From assembly GCF_019391655.1 (NCBI RefSeq), contig NZ_JAHXPQ010000001.1, positions 1-64,000 of the forward strand: a DNA stretch of 64,000 bases, written 5' to 3'. Under the pieces are notes generated by a model. The model was not told where the DNA came from. It made no database searches and saw nothing but the letters and a program-made list of their open reading frames with translations. This document shows, piece after piece, positions 56,721 to 64,000 of this stretch. Within the stretch, counting starts at the first letter, position 1, and each line of letters opens with the position of its first letter. The position numbers and the translations under genes were made by a program. The stretch is from Mucilaginibacter rivuli. GTDB taxonomy: Bacteria; Bacteroidota; Bacteroidia; Sphingobacteriales; Sphingobacteriaceae.

Positions 56721-57626
56721 CTAATCTTTTCCCAATATAATGGGTGCACCTTTGCCGTTCCCCATAATGATCACTTTAGCATTTGGCGATAAGGCTATTT
56801 CTTTTTGGGCCTTAATGCTTTCGTATTGTAATTGCTTATCGGACAAACCTGTCGAAAGGATCTTTTGGTAATCAGCTATACCTTGTGCTTCTACACGTTT
56901 ACGCTCAGCTTCCTGCTTTTCTTTTTGCAGTACAAACTGCATTTTCTGCGCATCCTGCTCGGCGTTAATTTTCGATTCGATACTGGCTTTTACCGATGAA
57001 GGCAAAGCGATGTTACGCACTAACACACTTTGCAACTCAATACCATTTTTAGCAAACGCTGTAGTAATGGTTTTTTGAATGCGCATCTGGAACTCCTCCC
57101 TTCGGGTTGAGTATAATGCCACAGCTTCAAAGTAAACCGCGTTATCACGTATAGCAGTGCGGGATACCGGGCGAACAATGTTATCAATGTAATCGGGGCC
57201 TATATTTTGTAACAGGTATGGCGCTTTGCTCGGCACCAGGCGATATAAAACGGTAATATCTATGGTAACCTCCAAGCCGTCGGATGATAACACTCTGATG
57301 GCATCATCGCCTACTTTCTGGCCTTCGGTGGTGGCCGCGCTCATGGTATAGTTTTGGGTTTTGGCATCAAATACCGTAACCGATACTGCAGGGTTGATAA
57401 AATGGAGGCCGCTTTCCAACACTTCGTTTTGTACTTTACCAAACAGCGATTGTACACCCATTGTACCCTGCTCGATAATTTTAACGGAAGAACTGATGAG
57501 GCCCAATACAACCAGCACAACACCACCGATAGTTATTGCGCCCGAGAAACGACTGTTTGGCGAGGGAGTGTTTTTTACCACCATGCCTGCAATAAGCGCG
57601 ATGATACCAAGAATTGCTATGAACAT
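56721..57626 (-). CDS. SPFH/prohibitin family membrane protein
   Basis: A 301-aa protein with two N-terminal hydrophobic segments (residues 1-16 and 31-46), an SPFH/Band 7 domain (EQGTMGVQSLFGKVQNEVL...GLHFINP) and a coiled-coil region rich in Gln, Glu and Lys (KMQFVLQKEKQEAERKR). The family forms large membrane-bound rings that organise membrane domains and proteases. Third gene of a unit with a rhodanese and a small membrane protein. Confidence 0.92.
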   Translation of the reverse strand: MFIAILGIIALIAGMVVKNTPSPNSRFSGAITIGGVVLVVLGLISSSVKIIEQGTMGVQSLFGKVQNEVLESGLHFINPAVSVTVFDAKTQNYTMSAATTEGQKVGDDAIRVLSSDGLEVTIDITVLYRLVPSKAPYLLQNIGPDYIDNIVRPVSRTAIRDNAVYFEAVALYSTRREEFQMRIQKTITTAFAKNGIELQSVLVRNIALPSSVKASIESKINAEQDAQKMQFVLQKEKQEAERKRVEAQGIADYQKILSTGLSDKQLQYESIKAQKEIALSPNAKVIIMGNGKGAPIILGKD

Positions 57627-57650
57627 TGTTTTAAGGATTAGACCCTAAAG

Positions 57651-57839
57651 TTACTGTTTTTTCTGCATGTTCCTGATGTCTTTTATCAGGCGTATTTTGA
57701 AGATGATAACCATTACAGCTAAAAAAATACCACCGGCAACATAAGCCCAGTTATGGTTTTTAACGCTATAATAAACGGTTAACAGGCATAAAAAAATACC
57801 TATGTTATATAAAACGTTAAGAAATACTTTTAAGCCCAT
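57651..57839 (-). CDS. Small membrane protein, 62 aa
   Basis: Two hydrophobic helices (about residues 4-24 and 30-48) with a basic C-terminus (RLIKDIRNMQKKQ). It resembles short two-helix proteins of Sphingobacteriaceae but I cannot name the family with confidence. Its ATG overlaps the rhodanese stop by one base (TAATG), which shows translational coupling, and the SPFH gene follows 24 bp later. Confidence 0.85.
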   Translation of the reverse strand: MGLKVFLNVLYNIGIFLCLLTVYYSVKNHNWAYVAGGIFLAVMVIIFKIRLIKDIRNMQKKQ

Positions 57840-58153
57840 TAATATACTTCTATGGTAGAATCAATCTCTTCGGCCCAGGCTAATATACCGCCTGTTAAAT
57901 TATACAGGTTGGTAAAGCCGTATGGCTCCAGTTGCATAATGGCTACGGCACTGCGTTTACCGCTGCGGCATTGCATAATAACAGGTTTATCGGTAGCTAT
58001 TTTATCTTTTTCTATCAATATACCGGCAAGTGGGATCAAAGTGCCACCCAGGTTTGACATTTCATACTCAAAATCTTCGCGAACGTCGATCAGTTGAAAG
58101 TCTTCGCCATTGTCTATTTTCTCTTTTAATTCTTGTACGCTTATTTCTTTCAT
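57839..58153 (-). CDS. Rhodanese-like domain protein, 104 aa
   Basis: A single rhodanese domain. The active-site loop CRSGKRS has the persulfide-forming cysteine at residue 62, and LIDVREDFEYEMSNLGG is the N-terminal signature. It moves sulfane sulfur between thiol acceptors, or acts as a sulfur carrier. First gene of the three-gene unit, divergent from the DUF4407 gene. Confidence 0.93.
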   Translation of the reverse strand: MKEISVQELKEKIDNGEDFQLIDVREDFEYEMSNLGGTLIPLAGILIEKDKIATDKPVIMQCRSGKRSAVAIMQLEPYGFTNLYNLTGGILAWAEEIDSTIEVY

Positions 58154-58288
58154 AGCAAATCAATTATAGCACGAAGATAACCGTTTTTATGAAATTTTGG
58201 TGAATTGATAATTACACTTTAAGCTGTAACATTCAAGCCTTACAGGCGTTTAATAACAAACAGTTACAATAATTCGCGATATTACGGC

Positions 58289-59407
58289 ATGAGAAATATA
58301 ACACGCTTTTTTTGGTTTTGCTCCGGAGCGCATATCGAAACACTAAAAAAATACCCTATCGAACATAACAAGTATGTTGGTATAGGGGCCACTATATTTT
58401 TCACGGCCCTGTTTGCCAGCCTTTCGGGTGGTTATGCCATGTACTTTGTATTTAGTGGCAGTGCCTTTGCGGTGGGTTTCGCTATCCTTTTCGGGATAAT
58501 ATGGGGCCTGGCTATTTTTAACATGGACCGCTACATTGTGAGCAGCATTAACAAGCGCGGCACCACCAATCAGCAGATATTACAGGCTTCGCCACGTATT
58601 TTACTGGCCATAATGATCGGTTTGGTGATATCGCGCCCGCTGGAATTAAAGATCTTTGATAAAGAGATCCGCGCCAAGCTGCGTACCTCATACCTGCACG
58701 GGCAGAAAAGCAAAATTGATACCCTGCAACTGGCCTACAACCAAAAATACGCGCAGGAACTGGGTAAAAACAGCGACCTGAAACACGAGCGCGATTCGCT
58801 TACCAAAGACATTAACCGCTCGCGCGTGCAACTTAACCAGGAAGTGTTCGGTAGTAAAAGCGATCAAACTTCGGGCATTGTAGGTTACGGCACTTACGCC
58901 AAACAAAAGCAAGGCGTTTTAGAAGAAAAGCAAGCCCGCCTTAAAGTGGTACAGGATGCGTTGGATAAACAAGATGCCTTTTTGAACCAGCGTAAAGATC
59001 TCGACGGGCTAAACAATGTGGTGCTGTTCTCGGATAAGCAACTCGACAGCCTTGCCAACATTGCAGGTTTTGCCGACCGTAACTGGGCCTTGGGCCAACT
59101 GGCTTTTCGCCCCGATGGTACGCGCGACCTGGATACCTACCTTGCCGAAAGTTTTATAGGCTACCTGTTCATCTTGTTTGAGTGCTTGCCTGTATTTGTA
59201 AAACTCATGTCGCCGAAAGGATCATATGATGAAGCCATGGCCAGGATAGAAGATGCAGATGTTCACTTTGCCGAAAGGGACAAAGAGCACGAAATTTCGG
59301 TAACAGATCAAAACTTCGACCACCGTTTAAAAACAGATATAGCCAAACGAAAGCAGATCATTACCGATCAATCAGCTTTTGATTTGGAGCGGCATAGGTA
59401 TGATTAG
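58289..59407 (+). CDS. DUF4407 domain membrane protein
   Basis: A 372-aa protein. N-terminal FFWFCSGAHIETLKKYP and three hydrophobic helices before residue 120 are typical of DUF4407, followed by a charged coiled coil (about residues 140-235) and a last helix near 290 (FIGYLFILFECLPVFVKLM). A charged C-terminal tail follows. The function is unknown. It is convergent with the M14 peptidase gene, 12 bp away. Confidence 0.92.
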   Translation: MRNITRFFWFCSGAHIETLKKYPIEHNKYVGIGATIFFTALFASLSGGYAMYFVFSGSAFAVGFAILFGIIWGLAIFNMDRYIVSSINKRGTTNQQILQASPRILLAIMIGLVISRPLELKIFDKEIRAKLRTSYLHGQKSKIDTLQLAYNQKYAQELGKNSDLKHERDSLTKDINRSRVQLNQEVFGSKSDQTSGIVGYGTYAKQKQGVLEEKQARLKVVQDALDKQDAFLNQRKDLDGLNNVVLFSDKQLDSLANIAGFADRNWALGQLAFRPDGTRDLDTYLAESFIGYLFILFECLPVFVKLMSPKGSYDEAMARIEDADVHFAERDKEHEISVTDQNFDHRLKTDIAKRKQIITDQSAFDLERHRYD

Positions 59408-59419
59408 GTATATAATTTC

Positions 59420-61162
59420 TTACTTCAAATATAATTTCACATCCTTCATTAACCTACCCACCGGGTAGCGGTTCCCGGTCTTTTCGTGGTAAGGCGAGTT
59501 GAGGTAAATAAACTCCAGCTGCGCGTTGGCGCTCTTAATAAAGTTAGGGTCTTTGGCGCTTTGTTCATCCAGCTTTTGTTTCAGGGCCGGGTCTTTCTTT
59601 AACAGGTCGGCGGCAATATCCTCAAATACGTAATCAGAGAAATGCTCTTTTTCGGATAGCACCGAGTCAAAAAAGTTCCAGGCGAAAAAGGAATCAACAC
59701 CCTGCGGCTCCAGCGTTTCAACAATATAGCGGTTAATGGCCTGGTTGGTATAAACCACGTAATCGCCCGCGAAAAACTTAACGGCCATGTCTGTTGGTTT
59801 TAGCTGTACATTGCTGTGCAGGTAATGGCCTTCGTAAGGGCGGGTTGGGGTGCGCATATCGCCAATATAATACATCTGCAGGTTCAGTGTAGTATCATGT
59901 GTAAGGCGTTTCATGGCCACCTTATTTAATTTAAAAAGGTCTATCACCTTAGCCCATGCCTGCGGGATAATATAAGCCACCGGTTTATCAGCAGTAGCGG
60001 TTACTACGTATTTGTTATAGTAACGGATAGGCTTGCTGTAGGGCTTATTACGGTCATAATACAAACGGCTTACACCACTTACATCGCTGGGTTTGTGTTT
60101 GGCCTCGTAACCATGGAAAGTTATCGTATCATACGTGCTTGCATCCAGTTTCCAGTTCAGGGCAAATGTTTTTTGTTGCTTCACCTGTTCATCAGCCTGT
60201 TGCTGCAGATTGCGGATAAGCGCGGCATCACGTTCACAGATATCGATCAGGTTCTGCATAAAATCGTAAGTAGAATACACGCGCGGCGCAAAGGGCTTTA
60301 GCATATGCGTTTCGGTAACATAGCTGATGATGTTATGCTGCACGGTATAACCTGTTGAAAATCGTGGCGTTTCAATAAAAGCCACAATACCCGAGTCGGG
60401 CGTACCTCGTACACCTTCCACATAAGGCGTCATTTCATACCCGCTTTTCTTCATGCGTTTGTATAGTTCGGGCGTTAAGGTATTGCCGGTATATTTGGCC
60501 AATATGGGGTTTTGTTTGTCTTTTTGTGTTTCAATCAGCGTCATTACGTATTGGTAATCGGCGCCATCGCTGGTGTGGTTATCTAAAAAAACCTGTGGTT
60601 GCCATGTGTTCAGTATTTGCATAAAAGCAAGCGCGTTGCGGCTGTCGGCCTTAATAAAATCGCGGTTCAGGTCCAGGTTGCGTGAGTTGCCGCGAAAGCC
60701 ATAAGCCTCCGGCCCGTTCTGTGTAATGCGCGAAACGCCACGGTTCATGCTGCCATCAATATTGTATAGAGCGATAATGCATACCACCACATTTTTAGGC
60801 AGGCTGTTCTTTTTCAGCATATCGCGCACCAGCATCATACTGGCATCAATGCCTTCGGGCTCGCCGGGGTGGATACCGTTATTGATAAGGATAACTGTTT
60901 TACACTGCTTTTTGATCTGTGCAGGATCAAAAACCTTATCGCGCGAAAGCACAATTAAACTGAGCGGCTTTCCAATATCTGTCGTGCCGTAATTGATCAT
61001 TCTTACCTGCGCTTTTCCTTTTACCAGTTTTTGGTAATAGCTAATCACTTCAGGGTAAGTGGCTGTATAGTTTTTATCCTTGTGTTGTTCAAAAGGGGTA
61101 AGCTGGGCGCTGGCGGTTTTAATAAATAGTGCCAACAGCAAAAAGGCAAGGCTTTTTTTCAT
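59420..61162 (-). CDS. M14 family zinc carboxypeptidase
   Basis: A 580-aa secreted protein with a signal peptide (to TASAQ, about residue 19). The zinc motif is NGIHPGEPEGIDASM (His and Glu), with the third ligand probably in FLDNHTSDGADYQY, and RNLDLNRDFIKAD is the substrate-binding arginine region. M14 enzymes remove C-terminal residues from peptides. The C-terminal 250 residues form an extra domain of unknown role, common in the Bacteroidota members. Confidence 0.9.
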   Translation of the reverse strand: MKKSLAFLLLALFIKTASAQLTPFEQHKDKNYTATYPEVISYYQKLVKGKAQVRMINYGTTDIGKPLSLIVLSRDKVFDPAQIKKQCKTVILINNGIHPGEPEGIDASMMLVRDMLKKNSLPKNVVVCIIALYNIDGSMNRGVSRITQNGPEAYGFRGNSRNLDLNRDFIKADSRNALAFMQILNTWQPQVFLDNHTSDGADYQYVMTLIETQKDKQNPILAKYTGNTLTPELYKRMKKSGYEMTPYVEGVRGTPDSGIVAFIETPRFSTGYTVQHNIISYVTETHMLKPFAPRVYSTYDFMQNLIDICERDAALIRNLQQQADEQVKQQKTFALNWKLDASTYDTITFHGYEAKHKPSDVSGVSRLYYDRNKPYSKPIRYYNKYVVTATADKPVAYIIPQAWAKVIDLFKLNKVAMKRLTHDTTLNLQMYYIGDMRTPTRPYEGHYLHSNVQLKPTDMAVKFFAGDYVVYTNQAINRYIVETLEPQGVDSFFAWNFFDSVLSEKEHFSDYVFEDIAADLLKKDPALKQKLDEQSAKDPNFIKSANAQLEFIYLNSPYHEKTGNRYPVGRLMKDVKLYLK

Positions 61163-61338
61163 GGTTGTGAAGTCAGTTTAAAACAAATATAAGTTTTGCC
61201 GCCATACATTTGATCGGTTTTGGCAGATTATAATTTATATCGGCACAACAAATTTAAGCGTATGATCTGCTTACTTAAAAATTATAATTGTAAAAACGAC
61301 GTTTATTTATTAGCCTTGTAAATCATTACAAACCAATT

Positions 61339-62382
61339 ATGAAAAAAACACTGATCAGCAATATCATTTTGCTGTTTTTGGCCCTGCCATTTGCCTACGC
61401 ACAAAAAAAGATAAAAGTGCCCACCGAAAAGGATATGGGCGCTTACCTGATGGTTTATTTTAAAGATGCCGACCATAGTTTGCATTTTGCCCTTAGCAAA
61501 GACGGGTATAGCTTTACCGATGTAAATAACGGAGCGCCTGTAATTAAAGGCGATACCATTGCCGAACAAAAAGGCATTCGCGACCCATATATTTACCGCG
61601 CACCCGATGGTACATTCTACCTTGCCCTTACCGATCTGCACATCTACGCCCAAAAAGAGGGTTACCGTACCACCCTATGGGAACGCGATGTGGAAAAATA
61701 CGGTTGGGGAAATAACCGCGGCATAGTTTTAATGAAATCGAAAGACCTGATACATTGGACGCACACCGTGCTGCGGGTAGACAAAGCTTTCCCTGAACTT
61801 GCCGACATAGGCTGCGCCTGGGCACCCGAACTGATATACGACGAAGTGAAGAAGAAAACCATGATGTATTTTACCATACATTTTGGTAAAGAAAAGTGTA
61901 AGGTATACTATACCTATATGAACAAAGATTTTACAGCGATGGAAACCCTGCCCAAACCAATTTTTGACCACCCCGGCGGCACTGAGTATATTGATGCCGA
62001 CATTACCAAAGTAGGCAATAAATACCACATGATGTATGCCCTGCACGATGGTGGCTCGCACGTGGAGCAGGCCGTTTCCGATTCGGTGAATACAGGTTAT
62101 GTTAGTATACCTAAACGGGTGGATGCCGAAAAAGTAGGTGATGAGGCTCCCACCGTTTACAAACTTATTGGCCAGGATAAATGGATATTGGTGTATGATA
62201 TTTACCGCATTAACCCCCACAACTTCGGCTTTAGCGAAACTACCGACTTTGTAAACTTTACCAACCTTGGACACTTTAACGAAGGAGTAATGAAAGCAAC
62301 AAATTTTTCCATACCAAAGCATCCGGGCATTATCCAGATCACCAAAAAAGAGGCACAAAAATTGGCGACAATTGGAAAATGA
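61339..62382 (+). CDS. Glycoside hydrolase family 43 protein, 347 aa
   Basis: A signal peptide (cleaved after YAQ, residue 21) precedes a five-bladed propeller. GIRDPYIYRAPDGTFYLALTD supplies a DP-type catalytic aspartate strand, CAWAPELIYDE is the second blade motif and GTEYIDADI is near the acid Glu. GH43 enzymes release arabinose or xylose from arabinoxylan. The pairing with the next GH43 gene 24 bp later indicates one operon. Confidence 0.9.
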   Translation: MKKTLISNIILLFLALPFAYAQKKIKVPTEKDMGAYLMVYFKDADHSLHFALSKDGYSFTDVNNGAPVIKGDTIAEQKGIRDPYIYRAPDGTFYLALTDLHIYAQKEGYRTTLWERDVEKYGWGNNRGIVLMKSKDLIHWTHTVLRVDKAFPELADIGCAWAPELIYDEVKKKTMMYFTIHFGKEKCKVYYTYMNKDFTAMETLPKPIFDHPGGTEYIDADITKVGNKYHMMYALHDGGSHVEQAVSDSVNTGYVSIPKRVDAEKVGDEAPTVYKLIGQDKWILVYDIYRINPHNFGFSETTDFVNFTNLGHFNEGVMKATNFSIPKHPGIIQITKKEAQKLATIGK

Positions 62383-62406
62383 CCACGACCTTTTAATTGC
62401 AGAGTT

Positions 62407-63894
62407 ATGAATAAGTTATTCGCATTTTATTGCGCATTAGGATGTTTATTTCTGATCGGCACAAGCTGTTTGGGACAAGACTATCCCAAAGTATCCTTAG
62501 CTGGAGATTATGGCGACCCGACCATCATCCGCGAAGGCAAGGATTATTATATGACCCACTCTGCATTTTCCAACGCGCCGGGGTTGCTCATCTGGCACTC
62601 TACCGACCTGATGCACTGGGAGCCGATTTGCCGGGCGCTGCCATTTGTACCCGGTAACGTGTACGCGCCCGATATGCTTAAATACCAGGGTCGGTATTAT
62701 ATCTATTTCCCGGCGGGCAGCAATTACGTAATATGGGCCGATAAGATAACCGGGCCATGGAGCAAACCTATAAATCTGAAAGTAAATAATATAGACCCGG
62801 GCCATGCCGTAGGCGAAGATGGCAAACGCTACCTGTTTTTAAATGGCGGCAACCGCGTTAACCTGACTGACGATGGTCTGGCTACTGATGGCCAACCCAT
62901 GAAAGTTGTTTACAACGGTTGGGATTTTCCGAAAGAATGGGTAACCGAGGGCAAATGGCTCGAATCACCCAAAATAGTTAAGCATGGCGATTACTTTTAT
63001 TTAACCAGTGCCGAGGGTGGTACCGCGGGGCCAAAAACAAGTCACATGGTGGTATCGGCACGCTCAAAAAGCATTAACGGGCCCTGGGAAAACTCGCCCT
63101 ATAATCCCATTGTTCATACCTACTCGGCTACCGAGCCCTGGTGGAGCAAGGGCCACGGTACCATTATTGATGATGTGAACGGCAACTGGTGGATAGTTTA
63201 TCATGCTTACAAAAACGGCTATTATACTCTTGGCCGTTTTAATTTGGTTGAACCGATAGAATGGACAAAAGATGGCTGGTTCAAACTCGCTAAAACGCCT
63301 AAAAAGGCATTGGTTAACGAAGTTAAAAAAAGCGGAATGGAACTATCGGATGATTTTGGTGGGAAAGAACTTGGTTTGCAGTGGACGATATGGTGGCAAC
63401 CGACGGTAGACAATTTTCAGTTAAAAGACCATAGCCTGTACCTTGATGCCAAAGGCAACGACCCCGCAACCGCGCGCAAATTGGTTTGCATCCCAACAGA
63501 TACCGCATACCGCGCCGAAGTAACCATACGGCCGGGCGAAGGCTGTTCAGGCGGCTTATTGCTTTCCTATAACGACAAAGCTTTCACAGGCATTATCGCA
63601 ACGGCAACAAAATATATGGTGTATGATACTGCCCGAAATTATAAGGAGTTTCCGCGAACCAAGAACGGCCCATTTAAATTGCGGATAGACAACAACCGCG
63701 AGCACTGCACATTTTCGGTAAGTGATGACGGAAAGAATTGGACGATAGTAGCCAATGATGTTATAGTTACCAGCCTGCAACACAATAATTATAAAGGTTT
63801 TTTTGCATTAAAAATAGCTTTGGCCGCCATTGGACAAGGACAGGTGAAGTTTAACGATTTTAGATACCAGGCAACCAAGCCTATTGCAAAATAA
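62407..63894 (+). CDS. Glycoside hydrolase family 43 protein with C-terminal sandwich domain
   Basis: A 495-aa secreted or surface enzyme. The signal peptide ends near TSCLGQ; the cysteine could be lipidated but the residue three before it is Gly, so the lipobox is poor. The propeller has GDYGDPTIIREGKDYYMTH (catalytic base Asp), VYAPDMLKYQGRYYIYF (pKa-setting Asp) and LESPKIVKHGDYFYL (acid Glu). Residues about 315-490 form a beta-sandwich (DDFGGKELGLQWTIW), like the C-terminal domain of beta-xylosidases. Probable xylosidase or arabinofuranosidase. Confidence 0.92.
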   Translation: MNKLFAFYCALGCLFLIGTSCLGQDYPKVSLAGDYGDPTIIREGKDYYMTHSAFSNAPGLLIWHSTDLMHWEPICRALPFVPGNVYAPDMLKYQGRYYIYFPAGSNYVIWADKITGPWSKPINLKVNNIDPGHAVGEDGKRYLFLNGGNRVNLTDDGLATDGQPMKVVYNGWDFPKEWVTEGKWLESPKIVKHGDYFYLTSAEGGTAGPKTSHMVVSARSKSINGPWENSPYNPIVHTYSATEPWWSKGHGTIIDDVNGNWWIVYHAYKNGYYTLGRFNLVEPIEWTKDGWFKLAKTPKKALVNEVKKSGMELSDDFGGKELGLQWTIWWQPTVDNFQLKDHSLYLDAKGNDPATARKLVCIPTDTAYRAEVTIRPGEGCSGGLLLSYNDKAFTGIIATATKYMVYDTARNYKEFPRTKNGPFKLRIDNNREHCTFSVSDDGKNWTIVANDVIVTSLQHNNYKGFFALKIALAAIGQGQVKFNDFRYQATKPIAK

Positions 63895-63929
63895 TCAGTG
63901 TAATCAACTTTGAAATCGGTGTAATCAAC
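63895..63929. repeat. Tandem short repeat, TCGGTGTAATCAAC type
   Basis: TCAGTGTAATCAAC at 63895-63908 and TCGGTGTAATCAAC at 63916-63929, period 21 bp. The core matches, in the opposite orientation, the pair at 26557-26589 next to polA. Confidence 0.6.
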
Positions 63930-63955
63930 ATATATTTGCGCCAAATTATAATACC

Positions 63956-64000
63956 ATGAGTTTCAGAATAGAACACGATACCATGGGCGAGGTACAGGTA
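63956..64000 (+). CDS. fumC: Class II fumarate hydratase, 5' fragment
   Basis: The window ends 15 codons into this gene. The readable start, MSFRIEHDTMGEVQV, is the characteristic N-terminus of class II fumarase, which hydrates fumarate to malate in the TCA cycle. Only the start is visible, so completeness cannot be judged. Confidence 0.8.
   Translation, partial: MSFRIEHDTMGEVQV

Overview
The window is a 64 kb piece of chromosome from a member of the Bacteroidota, most likely a Sphingobacteriaceae close to Mucilaginibacter or Pedobacter. The evidence is gene content (START-like protein next to an LptF/LptG permease, TamB, carboxypeptidase-like regulatory domain proteins, tandem GH43 enzymes), the absence of Shine-Dalgarno sequences, candidate TAnnTTTG -7 boxes, a tRNA without an encoded CCA, and several families of short intergenic repeats. 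Genus is inferred from gene style, not from a marker gene. There is one tRNA and no rRNA, CRISPR array, transposase or integrase.

Layout. 0.4-4.2 kb: a hypothetical gene, a membrane protein overlapping a HisKA_3 histidine kinase, its LuxR-type response regulator, a dienelactone hydrolase-like protein and a small KOW protein. 4.4-6.5 kb: a lone DUF4365-like nuclease gene, frameshifted at a run of ten T, on the 3' side of a tRNA-Met(CAT). 6.7-11.5 kb: START-like gene, LptF/LptG permease, a diverged tandem copy of the permease that also carries the 3' end of the START-like gene, and ribBA. 11.5-32.5 kb: core functions (tamB, tsaD, aconitase, polA, tag, an alkyltransferase-like protein, trmB, GDP-fucose synthase) mixed with a PAS-LuxR regulator, a membrane-anchored DsbA-like protein beside a Cys-rich lipoprotein, a four-helix-bundle gene flanked by inverted GACTC-rich repeats, a YtxH/holin-like envelope cluster and an AI-2E family exporter. 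32.6-36.9 kb: a sigma-54 response regulator overlapped by a 69-aa stand-alone DHp-like protein, a beta-barrel protein, a CheY-like protein, and an enoyl-CoA hydratase with a B12-binding protein.

37.1-42.7 kb: a complete type I restriction-modification operon, hsdM-hsdS-hsdR, followed by about 840 bp of non-coding DNA with three exact-length 82-bp direct repeats and poly-C tracts. 43.5-50.9 kb: an aspartate kinase of the Ask_Ect-like type, then a LacI regulator divergent from xylB-xylA-xylose symporter, with a candidate operator between them. 50.9-64 kb: a rhomboid protease, a dipeptide epimerase, two paralogous carboxypeptidase-like regulatory domain proteins, a rhodanese/small membrane protein/SPFH operon, DUF4407, an M14 peptidase, two GH43 glycosidases and the first codons of a fumarase.

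How it fits together: the GH43 enzymes probably release xylose or arabinose from plant xylan, and the LacI-controlled xyl operon imports xylose and feeds it into the pentose phosphate pathway. The accessory parts are the DUF4365 gene and the type I R-M operon, both plausible anti-phage or anti-plasmid loci. The least explained pieces are the frameshifted DUF4365 gene, the START-like/LptF tandem duplication, the DHp-only protein beside the sigma-54 regulator, the repeat-flanked four-helix gene and tamB's lack of a proper start codon.
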